A stretch of 46,777 nt of DNA, taken from positions 1 through 46,777 of the forward strand of contig JAEWIV010000493.1 of NCBI GenBank assembly GCA_023386865.1, in the 5' to 3' direction. The translations under genes and the position numbers were made by a program. Position 1 is the stretch's first letter, and each line of letters starts with the position of its first letter. Below are positions 35,601 to 44,038 of the stretch, piece after piece. The notes beneath the pieces were generated by a model. It was not told where the DNA came from and ran no database searches. It saw only the letters and a program-made list of their open reading frames with translations. This DNA comes from Pseudomonadota bacterium. Lineage in GTDB: Bacteria; Pseudomonadota; Alphaproteobacteria; Reyranellales; Reyranellaceae.

Positions 35601-35610
35601 ATACATCCGG

Positions 35611-36052
35611 TTAGCCGGACATCATCGGCAGGTCCGTGTCGGCCGGCTTTCTGCCCGCCTGGGTCAACATGCCCAACGTGGGTTCGTGATCTCCCGCCCG
35701 AAGCCGGGTAAAAATGGGTGTGGTTCGCAGCCAGCCAGTCCGCGGTGAGACCCTTGGTCCGCCCCACGATCTCTGCATCGAAATCGCGGTGCCGGCTTTG
35801 GAGAGACATCCAGTCGCGATACTGCGCGGTCAGCTCCTCCAAGGGCACCGGCGGCGGCGTGTCGCGAAAGCGACTCATCCAGGTCTTGTCGGCCCACAGC
35901 AGATGGCACATCGGCCGCTGTCTCGAGCCGAAGAAGGCGCCGCGCTCGCGGTGGCGCTCGTCGTCGGTGAGCCCGTCGGCCGCGTCGTAAAGGTTCTCGT
36001 TCTACCAACGATTGTAGAGCACCATGCGCCTTACATAGTCGACACCGATCAT
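35611..36052 (-). pseudogene. DinB-family protein, multiply disrupted
   Basis: The frame reads MIGVDYVRRMVLYNRW, then TAG (36004-36002), then NENLYDAADGLTDDERHRER and, continuing, MCHLLWADKTWMSRFRDTPP and FDAEIVGRTKGLTADWLAAN. A frameshift follows before GREITNP, and the usual metal-binding HxxxHRG segment is missing; the last piece MLTQAGRKPADTDLPMMSG ends at TAA (35613-35611). This is a DinB/YfiT-type domain broken by a nonsense codon, a frameshift and a deletion. Its ATG overlaps the hydantoinase stop by 1 nt (TGATG). Confidence 0.85.
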
Positions 36053-37521
36053 CAGAACAGCGGCTTCAGGCCGAAGCGGGACATTGACTGCAGCTCGGGC
36101 GCCGTCTGGCCCTGCGGCTTGGCCGAATCGGGCGACGCGCAGGGCAGGAACTGGCCCGAGCCGCGGGCGGCGTTGAGCTTGCCGTCCTCGACCACGACGC
36201 GGCCGCGGCTCACGACGGTGATCGGCCAGCCCTTGATCTGACGGCCCTCGTAAGGCGTGTAGCCGACATTGTCGTGCAGGTCCTTCCAGCGGATGGTGAC
36301 GTCCTTGTCGGCGTCCCAGATCGCGAAGTCGGCATCGGAGCCGACCGCGATCGTGCCCTTCTTCGGGTAGAGCCCGTAGAGCTTGGCATGGTTGGCCGAG
36401 GTCAGCGCCACGAACTGCTGCAGCGTGATGCGCCCCTTCTGGACGCCTTCCGAGAACAGCAGCGGCAGGCGCACCTCGAGGCCGGGCACGCCGTTGGCCA
36501 TCTCCTTGAAGGTCGTCTTGTCTCCCCTGGGGATTTTGCCTTTTTCGTTGAACTGATACGGTGCGTGGTCCGACGAAAAGGTCTGGAAGGTGCCGTCCTT
36601 CAGTGCGGCCCATACCGCCTCCTGCGCTTCCGAATCGCGCGGCGGCGGGCTGCAGCACCACATGGCGCCCTCGACGCCGGGCTTGTCCATGTCGTCGGCG
36701 GTGAGCGCAATGTATTGCGGGCAGGTCTCGCCGAAGATCTTCAACCCCTTCTTCTGCGCCTGGCGCAGCGTCTCGATCGCCTCGATCTCGGACATATGCA
36801 CCAGCAGCAGCGGCGCATCGACCAGCCGCGCCAGCGAGATCGCGCGGTTGGTCGCTTCGGCCTCGGCGACACGGGCATGGGCGATCGCGTGGAACTTGGG
36901 TGCGACATGGCCCTGGTCGACCAGGTGATGTGCCAGCCACTGGATCATGTCGTGATTCTCGGTATGCACCATCACCAGCGCGCCGTCGCGCCGGGCCAGG
37001 GCGAGAATGTCGAGGATCTGGTAGTCGGTGACCTTCATGGCGTCGTAGGTCATGTAGATCTTGAACGACGTGTAGCCGTCCTTGATCAGAGCCGGCAGCT
37101 CCTGGCCCAGCACCTGCTGAGTGGGATCGGTGATGATCAGATGGAAGGCGTAGTCGATCACCGCCTTGGGCGTCGCCGCCTCATGATAGTCCTTCACGAC
37201 CTGGCGCAGCGACATGCCGCGGTGCTGGGCGGCGAACGGGATCACCGTCGTGGTGCCACCGAACGCCGCCGACACCGTGCCGGTATAGAAATCGTCGGCG
37301 CACATCACGCCAAAGCCCGAGCGCTGCTCGATATGGCAGTGGCTGTCGACGCCACCCGGCAGGACGAATTTGCCCGCAGCATCGATCTCGCGCGTGGCGG
37401 TGCCCTTCACGTCGGCGCCCAGGGCGGCGACCTTGCCGTCCTTGACGGCGATGTCGCCTTCGCTCTGGCGTTCGGCGGTGACGATCTTGGCGTTACGGAC
37501 GATCAGGTCGAAGTCGGCCAT
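36052..37521 (-). CDS. D-hydantoinase/dihydropyrimidinase
   Basis: This 489-aa cyclic amidohydrolase opens hydantoins or dihydropyrimidines to N-carbamoyl amino acids. Metal ligands are H61 and H63 (DSHCHIEQ), carbamylated K154 (YTSFKIYM), later His in MVHTENHD and LLLVHMSE, and the Asp in TFSSDHAPY. Length and motifs match the D-hydantoinase family, although exact substrate (hydantoin, dihydrouracil or allantoin) is open. It starts at ATG 37521, 5 nt after the DHDPS-like gene, in one operon. Confidence 0.9.
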   Translation of the reverse strand: MADFDLIVRNAKIVTAERQSEGDIAVKDGKVAALGADVKGTATREIDAAGKFVLPGGVDSHCHIEQRSGFGVMCADDFYTGTVSAAFGGTTTVIPFAAQHRGMSLRQVVKDYHEAATPKAVIDYAFHLIITDPTQQVLGQELPALIKDGYTSFKIYMTYDAMKVTDYQILDILALARRDGALVMVHTENHDMIQWLAHHLVDQGHVAPKFHAIAHARVAEAEATNRAISLARLVDAPLLLVHMSEIEAIETLRQAQKKGLKIFGETCPQYIALTADDMDKPGVEGAMWCCSPPPRDSEAQEAVWAALKDGTFQTFSSDHAPYQFNEKGKIPRGDKTTFKEMANGVPGLEVRLPLLFSEGVQKGRITLQQFVALTSANHAKLYGLYPKKGTIAVGSDADFAIWDADKDVTIRWKDLHDNVGYTPYEGRQIKGWPITVVSRGRVVVEDGKLNAARGSGQFLPCASPDSAKPQGQTAPELQSMSRFGLKPLF

Positions 37522-37526
37522 TCTCG

Positions 37527-38486
37527 CTACTCCGCCGCGACCTTGGCGCCGCGACCGGCCGCGGCCAGCCTGCGCTCCAGGCGGGCGATCAGGTTGTCGA
37601 GCTCGGCGCGATCGGTCGCGGTCAGCGACGATCCGGGCGCCCGCTGGCGCGGACTCTTGATGGCGCCGCGGCGGAACAGCACCTCCTTGCGCAGCGCCAG
37701 CCCGATGCCGAGCTGCTGCTCGTGGCGCACCAGCGGCAGGTAGATGTCGAACAAGTCCTCCGCCTCCTCCATCTTGCCCTTGGCGGCGAGGTCGCAGACC
37801 TCCACCAGCATCTCGGGCCAGGCAAAGCCGGTCATGGCGCCGTCGGCGCCGCGGCGCAGCTCCTGCGGCAGGTAGAGCCCACCGTTGCCGACCAGGATCG
37901 AGACCCGCCGGCGGCCTGGCTTCTTCTCGCTCTCGCGCACGCGCGTGAGCTTCGCGAGGCCCGGCCAATCCTCGTGCTTGAGCATGACGAGCTGCTTGAA
38001 GTCGTCGACCAGGCGCTCGAACACCGACGGCGCGAGATAGACGCCTGTGCTCTGCGGATAGTCCTGGTAGACGACCGGGATGTCGGGTCCCAGTTCCTTG
38101 AAGACCTGGGTGAAGTAGTTGTAGAGCCCCTCGTCGCCCTTGAGCCCTGGCGGCGGCGCCACCATGACGCCCGCCGCGCCCGCGATCATGGCCTCGTGAC
38201 TGAGGCGCCGAACATTCTCGAGTCCGGCATGACTGACGCCGACGATGATCTGCCGACCCTGCGAGCGACGCACGACGCGATCGACCACCGACAGCGATTC
38301 CTCCGCCGTCAGCTTCGGCGCCTCGCCCATGATGCCCAAAAGGGTGAATCCCGTTACACCGCAGCCCAAATAAAAATCGGTCAGCGAATCGACGCTGTCG
38401 AGGTCGAGCGCGCCTTCGTCGGTGAAGGGCGTCGCGGCTATGATGAATACGCCTTTCGCTTGTTCGGTCAGCTTTCCGGACGACAT
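37527..38486 (-). CDS. DHDPS/N-acetylneuraminate-lyase-family aldolase
   Basis: This 319-aa class I aldolase (DapA superfamily) has GVFIIAATPFTDEGALD at the start, GVTGFTLLGIMGEAPKLT (43-60), active-site Y140 (IPVVYQDYP) and Schiff-base K170 (LVMLKHEDWPG). The third motif differs from true DHDPS, and the operon context with hydantoinase suggests a catabolic aldolase on a keto acid derived from the same substrate. The ATG at 38486 follows AAGGAG by 9 nt. It is divergent from the amidohydrolase gene. Confidence 0.85.
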   Translation of the reverse strand: MSSGKLTEQAKGVFIIAATPFTDEGALDLDSVDSLTDFYLGCGVTGFTLLGIMGEAPKLTAEESLSVVDRVVRRSQGRQIIVGVSHAGLENVRRLSHEAMIAGAAGVMVAPPPGLKGDEGLYNYFTQVFKELGPDIPVVYQDYPQSTGVYLAPSVFERLVDDFKQLVMLKHEDWPGLAKLTRVRESEKKPGRRRVSILVGNGGLYLPQELRRGADGAMTGFAWPEMLVEVCDLAAKGKMEEAEDLFDIYLPLVRHEQQLGIGLALRKEVLFRRGAIKSPRQRAPGSSLTATDRAELDNLIARLERRLAAAGRGAKVAAE

Positions 38487-38598
38487 GAACTTCGGCTCCT
38501 TGGCGTGTCTTGCAGCGATCATGCCATCGGCACGGCGCTTGTCGAGTGCTGCTGCGTCGGCCAGTCTTCTATCGCGGTGACGAGCTGGAGGAAACGAA

Positions 38599-40062
38599 AT
38601 GAAGACCACGAGGATCGCCGGTCTCGACCATATCGTGGCCTGGGACGAATCCGAGCGGCGCCACGCCTATGTCGACGGCGGTGACCTCGTCTTCAAGGGC
38701 AATGAGATCGTCCATGTCGGCCCGGGCTACGGCGGCCAGGCCGACGACACGATCGAGGGCACGGGGTTCATGGCGATCCCAGGCTTCGTCAACGTTCACA
38801 GCCATCCCTTCTCCGAGCCCGCGAACAAGGGACTGACAGAGGAGTATGGCAGCGACAAGCTGGGCCAAAGTTCGCTCTACGAATACCTCCCGGTGTTCGG
38901 CCTCGACGCCGAGGATGCGGGCCCCTCGACCATGGTGGCGATGTCGGAGCTTCTGAAGAGCGGCGTCACCACCATTTCCGACCTCTCGATGAGCCGCGAC
39001 GGATGGATCGACGATCTCGCGTCGACCGGCATCCGCGCCGTCGTCTGCCCAATGATGCGCCAGGGCTACTGGTACACCAAGAACGGCCACACCGTTGAAT
39101 ATGCCTGGGACGACAAGGCGGGAGAGAAAGCTTTCGCGGCAGCAATGAAGACGCTCGACGAGGCGGCAAAGCATCCCAGCGGGCGCATCTCCGGGATGGT
39201 CGGCCCCTCGCAGATCGATACATGCAAGGAAGGCTACTTCAAGGAGGCGCACCAGGAAGCCAGGCGACGCGGCATCCCGATGCAGACCCATGCCTGTCAG
39301 GCGGTCGTCGAGTTCTATGAAATGGTTCATCGCCACGGCAAGACGCCCATCGAGTGGCTCGACTCGATCGGTGTGCTGAGCCCCGACCTTGTCATCGGCC
39401 ACGGCATCTTCCTCAACGATCATCCGCAGATCCACTATCCACACGGCAACGATTTCGAGCGACTGCGCGACTCTGGCGCATCGGTGGCGCACTGCCCGAC
39501 GGTTTTCGCCCGTCGTGGCATGGTGCTGAACTCCATCGGACGCTACATGAATGCCGGCATCACGGTCGGCATCGGCACCGACACGTTCCCGCACAACATG
39601 GTCGATGAGATCAGGCTCGCCTGCTACGTCGCTCGCGTCTTCACCAGCAATTACAAGATGGGCACGACACGGCACGCCTTCGAGGCGGCGACCGTGGGAG
39701 GCGCCAAGATCCTGCGACGGCCGGACCTCGGCCGCCTGGCGCCGGGCTGCAAGGCCGACTTCTCCCTGGTCGATATGAGCCACCCCTATATGCAGCCCGC
39801 GCACGAGCCGGTCAGAAGTCTCATCTATTCGGCCAGCGAGCGCGCCATCCGCCACGTCTATATCGACGGCACGCAGGTCGTGAAGGACGGCAAGGTGCTG
39901 ACGGTCGATGTCGAGGCGGCGACCGCGGGGCTGATCGAGGGCCAGCGCAAACGGCTCGAGACCGTACCCAAGCGTGACTGGGCCGGCCGCACTGCAGACC
40001 AGCTCGCCCCGCCGGTATACGGCACCAAGGACCGCCTGCCGCAGTCGCGGCCGGTGACGTAA
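38599..40062 (+). CDS. ATZ/TRZ-like amidohydrolase (deaminase family)
   Basis: This 487-aa metal-dependent hydrolase is related to cytosine, guanine and triazine deaminases. Ligands: H67 and H69 (NVHSHPFSEPANKG), a His in MQTHACQ, a His in VIGHGIF and Asp in GIGTDTFPHNMV. The long C-terminal tail (RGxx amphipathic to residue 487) includes the composite-domain strands. It starts 112 nt from the divergent DHDPS-like start after GGAGG. Likely to act on a cyclic amidine or amide in the same nitrogen route. Confidence 0.86.
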   Translation: MKTTRIAGLDHIVAWDESERRHAYVDGGDLVFKGNEIVHVGPGYGGQADDTIEGTGFMAIPGFVNVHSHPFSEPANKGLTEEYGSDKLGQSSLYEYLPVFGLDAEDAGPSTMVAMSELLKSGVTTISDLSMSRDGWIDDLASTGIRAVVCPMMRQGYWYTKNGHTVEYAWDDKAGEKAFAAAMKTLDEAAKHPSGRISGMVGPSQIDTCKEGYFKEAHQEARRRGIPMQTHACQAVVEFYEMVHRHGKTPIEWLDSIGVLSPDLVIGHGIFLNDHPQIHYPHGNDFERLRDSGASVAHCPTVFARRGMVLNSIGRYMNAGITVGIGTDTFPHNMVDEIRLACYVARVFTSNYKMGTTRHAFEAATVGGAKILRRPDLGRLAPGCKADFSLVDMSHPYMQPAHEPVRSLIYSASERAIRHVYIDGTQVVKDGKVLTVDVEAATAGLIEGQRKRLETVPKRDWAGRTADQLAPPVYGTKDRLPQSRPVT

Positions 40063-40107
40063 GGCGAACGCCCATCGGCTGTCGTCCTTGCGCAGGCTCG
40101 CGGCCGC

Positions 40108-40731
40108 TCAACTGGACGCCGGAACGACGTAGTCGGCGGGATACGTCGCCTTGAACGCCGGCAGCGCCTCACAGCGATCGGACACGGCGTCGAGTGCCGG
40201 GTAGCGGCCGCGCGGCAGCAGATCGTGAACGGCGAGCCGAACGTAGCGCAACAGGCAGGCGGTGGTGATCCAGGGCTGGCTGAGGCGCTCGTCGGACGGC
40301 CACGGCAGCCTCGCCAGCGCGGCCAATCCGCCCTCCGCCTGGGTGCGGCAACGCGCGATCCAGTCGGGCCAGCGATAGCGTTCGGGCCGGACCAGCCGCT
40401 CGTAACCGATGCCCATGACCTTGTCGATCGTGCCGCTGGCCAGGGCGATCCGCTGCAGCGCGTCCCGGCGGGCCGGTCCATTCGCCGGCATCAACGCGCG
40501 TTCGGGTCCGACCTCGTGGTCCAGCCAGTCCAGGATCGCCGCCGAATCGATCAAGGTCGTGCCGTCGTCCAGGACAAGCGAGGGTATGCGACCCAGCGGG
40601 TTGGTCGCGCGCATGGAATCGAAGTCGCCGAAAACCGAACGTGTGTCGTGCTCGAAGTCGAAGCCGAGGAGATGCAGGCTGACGGCGACGCGGCGCGTAT
40701 AGGGCGAGTCGTACTGTCCGACGAGAATCAT
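40108..40731 (-). CDS. Glutathione S-transferase family protein
   Basis: This 207-aa GST-fold protein has the thioredoxin-like half (1-80; LVGQYDSPYTRRVAVSLHLL, then NPLGRIPSLVLDDGTTLIDS) and an all-helical C-terminal half (85-200). Ser or Tyr near SPYTRR could activate glutathione. The IPSL cis-Pro and IDSAAI motifs bind the tripeptide. Substrate is unknown. It is divergent from the cupin operon by a 101-nt gap. Confidence 0.85.
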   Translation of the reverse strand: MILVGQYDSPYTRRVAVSLHLLGFDFEHDTRSVFGDFDSMRATNPLGRIPSLVLDDGTTLIDSAAILDWLDHEVGPERALMPANGPARRDALQRIALASGTIDKVMGIGYERLVRPERYRWPDWIARCRTQAEGGLAALARLPWPSDERLSQPWITTACLLRYVRLAVHDLLPRGRYPALDAVSDRCEALPAFKATYPADYVVPASS

Positions 40732-40832
40732 GTCGCAATTCTAGGACCGTTCCGCGCCTCGGCTCCACCCCTGGACTCGCTGCCGACGGCTCTTCAGAGT
40801 CGAGGTCAATCAAGACGCGGATGGAGGGATCG

Positions 40833-41279
40833 ATGGCTCTTCCCCAGGACATACTGCCGGTGAACAGCGAGCTTGCCGATTCGATCACGCGCTCGTCGGA
40901 GATCCCGTGGATCGAGACCAAGCCGGGACAGGCCTGGACCAAGGTCCTGTGGGTCGGCCCCGAGTCCGGGCGGTGGGCCGTGCTGCTGAAATGGAAGAAG
41001 GGTTATGTCGCGCCGCCGCACAAGCATCTGTCGGCAGCCTTCGCGTTCATCCTTTCGGGCAGGCTGCAGGTCCGCGACAACGTCTACAACGCGGGCGACT
41101 TCCTGCACGAGGTGAACGGCATGGTGCACGGCGCCACGACGGCCCTGGAGGACACCGAGTACCTGTTCTTCTGCGACGGGCCGGTCCTGTTCTTCGACAA
41201 GGACGGCTTCACCGGCTATCGCGGTTGGGAGGAGGTGCTGCGCCTGCAGCAGTCGACGGTCAGCCAAGCCGCCGAATGA
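40833..41279 (+). CDS. Cupin-domain protein (ChrR/dihydroxyacetophenone-dioxygenase-like)
   Basis: This 148-aa protein has one cupin barrel. Metal ligands fit GYVAPPHKHLSAAFAFILSG, with the H-x-H pair, and HEVNGMVHGAT. SD GGAGGG lies 4 nt before ATG 40833 (an earlier ATG at 40821 overlaps this site). The family includes 2,4'-dihydroxyacetophenone dioxygenase-like proteins and regulators such as ChrR. It opens a four-gene run with ATGA overlap to the next gene, suggesting joint function in breakdown of a ring or keto compound. Confidence 0.8.
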   Translation: MALPQDILPVNSELADSITRSSEIPWIETKPGQAWTKVLWVGPESGRWAVLLKWKKGYVAPPHKHLSAAFAFILSGRLQVRDNVYNAGDFLHEVNGMVHGATTALEDTEYLFFCDGPVLFFDKDGFTGYRGWEEVLRLQQSTVSQAAE

Positions 41280-42079
41280 TCCAGCAGGTCGACGACTTTC
41301 GCGCCGAGACCGCCGAGCTGCACCAGTTGCTGAGCGGGCTCAGGGACAGCGACTGGGCTCGCGCCACCCAGTTCAAGGCCTGGACGATCGATGACATCCT
41401 TCGCCACCTTCACATGGGTGACACCATGGCGCTCGCCTCGGCGTCCGATCCCGAGGCGTTCACGGCGCTGATGGCCGACATCCAGGCCGCGCGTAAGAAG
41501 GGACTAAGCCGCATCGACGAGACGCGGCAGCGGCTGAATGGGTTGGGCGGACGTGCCCTGCTCCAGCGCTGGCACGAGACGGCCGGCCGCCTGTGCGACG
41601 TGCTGGCCGGCAAGCCCGCCGACGCACGGCTCAAATGGGCCGGACCGGACATGGGCGTGCGCATGTTCACGACCGCGCGCCAGATGGAGACATGGTCGCA
41701 TGCCCAGGCGATCTACGACCTTCTCGGCCTCGAGCGCCCGCCGGCGTCGCCTCGCCTGCGCAACATCGCCGAAATCGGCGTGCGCACCTTCGGATGGGCT
41801 TACCGCAATCGCGGCCTGCCCGTGCCACCGCTCACACCGTCGGTCCGCCTCCGCACGCCGTTCGGCGAGACCTGGGAGTGGCAGGCATCCGAAAGCGACA
41901 TGGTCGAGGGCGACGCCATCGCCTTTTGCCAGGTCGTCACGCAGACCCGCAACGCCGCCGACACATCCCTCTCGATCCGCGGCGAGAGGGCCAGGCACTG
42001 GATGAGCATCGTGCAGTGCTTCGCCGGCCCGCCCGAGACGCCGCCGCCGCCCGGCACCCGCTATCGCTCGCCCCGCTGA
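41276..42079 (+). CDS. TIGR03084-family metal-binding (DinB-like) protein
   Basis: This 267-aa protein matches the TIGR03084/mycothiol-dependent maleylpyruvate-isomerase-like group: VDDFRAETAELHQLLSGL, WTIDDILRHLHMGDTMALAS (a His-rich helix) and TARQMETWSHAQAIYDLLG, which carries a third His. Such DinB-type four-helix bundles bind a divalent metal. Function in this species is unknown. The start codon overlaps the cupin stop (ATGA). Confidence 0.83.
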   Translation: MIQQVDDFRAETAELHQLLSGLRDSDWARATQFKAWTIDDILRHLHMGDTMALASASDPEAFTALMADIQAARKKGLSRIDETRQRLNGLGGRALLQRWHETAGRLCDVLAGKPADARLKWAGPDMGVRMFTTARQMETWSHAQAIYDLLGLERPPASPRLRNIAEIGVRTFGWAYRNRGLPVPPLTPSVRLRTPFGETWEWQASESDMVEGDAIAFCQVVTQTRNAADTSLSIRGERARHWMSIVQCFAGPPETPPPPGTRYRSPR

Positions 42080-42086
42080 GGACATC

Positions 42087-42875
42087 ATGGCCCGCAAGCC
42101 CCAACCGATCCGCTCCGACATCGCCTGGAGCAACCGCAAGCGCATCGTCGTGCGCGGCAAGGACCTGCCCGCAGAAGTCATCGGCACGCTGAACCTCGGC
42201 GACTTCTCCTACCTGCAGCTCACCGGCCGCATGCCGACGCCGCAGCAGTCGCGCGCCTACAACGCCATCCTGGTCACCCTGGTCGAGCACGGCCTGACGC
42301 CAAGCGCCATCGCCGCGCGCATGACCTATGCCGGCGCGCCGGAATCCATGCAGGCGGCCGTGGCCGCCGGCCTGTGCGGCCTCGGCACGGTGTTCGTCGG
42401 CAGCATGGAGAATGCCGCCAAGCTGCTGTACGAAACGTTGCCGCCCGGCTCGTCGGGCGTCGACCTGCCGGCGAAGGCGCGCGAAGTGGTCGAGACCTGG
42501 CGCGCCGCCAAGCGCATCCTTCCCGGCATGGGTCATCCGATCCACAAGCCGGTCGATCCGCGGGCGCCGCGCCTGTTCGAGATCGCCGAGGAGTGCGGCC
42601 TGTCCGGCAACTATGTCGCCCTCATGAAGCTGATCGCGGCCGAGGCCGAGCGCCAGTCGGGCAGGTCCCTGCCCGTCAACGCCACCGGCGCCATCGGTGC
42701 GCTGTGCTGCGAGCTCGGCTTCCCATGGAAGGTCGTACGCGGTTTCGGCGTGATGGCCCGCGCGGTCGGGCTGGTCGGCCACATCATGGAAGAAGCCGAA
42801 CGGCCCATCGCCAACGAGCTGTGGCTGCGCACCGAGGACGAAGCCAGCGCCCACATGCGCCAGCCCGACGACTAG
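42087..42875 (+). CDS. Citryl-CoA-lyase-like, short citrate-synthase-family protein
   Basis: This 262-aa protein is a shortened citrate-synthase-fold protein, named citryl-CoA lyase in several genomes. LNLGDFSYLQLTGRMPTPQQ replaces the normal small-domain entry; ILPGMGHPIHKPVDPRAPRL holds the citrate-synthase HxHKxxDPR-like motif, and VNATGAIGALCCELGFPWKV the later active-site segment. It probably cleaves or condenses an acyl-CoA with an alpha-keto acid. It is 7 nt from the TIGR03084 gene. Confidence 0.82.
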   Translation: MARKPQPIRSDIAWSNRKRIVVRGKDLPAEVIGTLNLGDFSYLQLTGRMPTPQQSRAYNAILVTLVEHGLTPSAIAARMTYAGAPESMQAAVAAGLCGLGTVFVGSMENAAKLLYETLPPGSSGVDLPAKAREVVETWRAAKRILPGMGHPIHKPVDPRAPRLFEIAEECGLSGNYVALMKLIAAEAERQSGRSLPVNATGAIGALCCELGFPWKVVRGFGVMARAVGLVGHIMEEAERPIANELWLRTEDEASAHMRQPDD

Positions 42876-42888
42876 GAAAGGCAATCCC

Positions 42889-44028
42889 ATGAGCGCCATC
42901 AGCCCCTTCCGCATCGCCGTCGGCGATGACGTGCTCGACGATCTCAAGGCGCGGCTGCGCCGGACGCGATGGCCCGAGGCCGAGCTTGTCGATGACTGGA
43001 GCCAGGGCGTGCCGCGCCAGTGGATCCAGGAGGTCTGCCGCTACTGGGCCGAAAGCTACGACTGGCGGAAGCGCGAGACGCTGCTCAATCGCTTCGCCCA
43101 GTTCACGACGCCGATCGACGGGCTCGATGTCCATTTCGTCCATATGCGCTCGCCGCATGCCGAGGCGATGCCGCTCCTGATCACCCACGGCTGGCCGGGC
43201 TCGATCGTGGAGTTCCACAAGGTCATCGAGCCGCTGGTCGATCCCACCAGACATGGCGGCGACGCCGCCGACGCCTTCCATGTGATCTGCCCGTCCCTGC
43301 CCGGCTTCGGCTTTTCGGGCAAGCCCACGAGCACCGGCTGGGGCATCGACCGCATCGCCGGCGCCTGGGCCAAGCTGATGGATCGCCTCGGCTATGCGAG
43401 GTACGGCGCGCAGGGCGGCGACTGGGGCTCCGCCGTCACCACGGCGATCGGCGCCCTCGACGCGGCGCGCTGCGCCGGCATCCACATCACGCTCGCCATG
43501 TCGACACGGCCCAACGTGGTCGGCGAGCCCACGCCCGAGGAGGCGCGCGCGCTGAAGGGCATCAAGCACTATGCCGACTGGGATTCGGGCTATTCCAAGC
43601 AGCAATCGACGCGGCCGCAGACCCTGGGCTACGGCCTCACCGACTCGCCCGCCGGCCAGGCTGCCTGGATCCTGGAGAAGTTCTGGGCCTGGACCGACTG
43701 CGATGGCCATCCCGAGAACATTCTCGGCCGCGACGAGCTTCTGGACAATGTCATGCTCTACTGGGTGACGGAAACGGCCGCCTCGTCGGCGCGGCTCTAC
43801 TGGGAGAGCTTCGGACCCGAGCGCCGCACTGTCCACAAGGTTGGCGTGCCGACCGGCGTCGCAGTGTTTCCCAAGGAGATCGTCACTCCGGTGCGGCGCT
43901 GGATGGAGACCAACTTCAGCAACATCACACACTGGAGCGAGATGCCCAAGGGCGGGCACTTCGCCGCCTTCGAGCAGCCTGGTCTGTTCGTCGACGATGT
44001 CCGCAAGTTCTTCCGGACGCTGCGCTAG
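42889..44028 (+). CDS. Epoxide hydrolase (EHN-type alpha/beta hydrolase)
   Basis: This 379-aa enzyme has the N-terminal EHN region (1-110; FRIAVGDDVLDDLKARLRRT) and the hydrolase fold with oxyanion HGWPGS (100-105), nucleophile D178 (GAQGGDWGSA), lid region with WAWTDCDG and the base His in KGGHFAAFEQP. It opens epoxides to diols. It closes the cupin operon, separated from citryl-CoA-lyase-like gene by 13 nt. It converges with the ferredoxin-NADP reductase gene with a 10-nt gap. Confidence 0.88.
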   Translation: MSAISPFRIAVGDDVLDDLKARLRRTRWPEAELVDDWSQGVPRQWIQEVCRYWAESYDWRKRETLLNRFAQFTTPIDGLDVHFVHMRSPHAEAMPLLITHGWPGSIVEFHKVIEPLVDPTRHGGDAADAFHVICPSLPGFGFSGKPTSTGWGIDRIAGAWAKLMDRLGYARYGAQGGDWGSAVTTAIGALDAARCAGIHITLAMSTRPNVVGEPTPEEARALKGIKHYADWDSGYSKQQSTRPQTLGYGLTDSPAGQAAWILEKFWAWTDCDGHPENILGRDELLDNVMLYWVTETAASSARLYWESFGPERRTVHKVGVPTGVAVFPKEIVTPVRRWMETNFSNITHWSEMPKGGHFAAFEQPGLFVDDVRKFFRTLR

Positions 44029-44038
44029 CCTCAGGGGA

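Noticed and set aside
36002..36940. 312-codon shadow frame over the hydantoinase gene ending at the DinB TAG codon
   Set aside because: It is out of frame with the hydantoinase and only its last residues (VDYVRRMVLYNRW) are meaningful, as the beginning of the DinB pseudogene.
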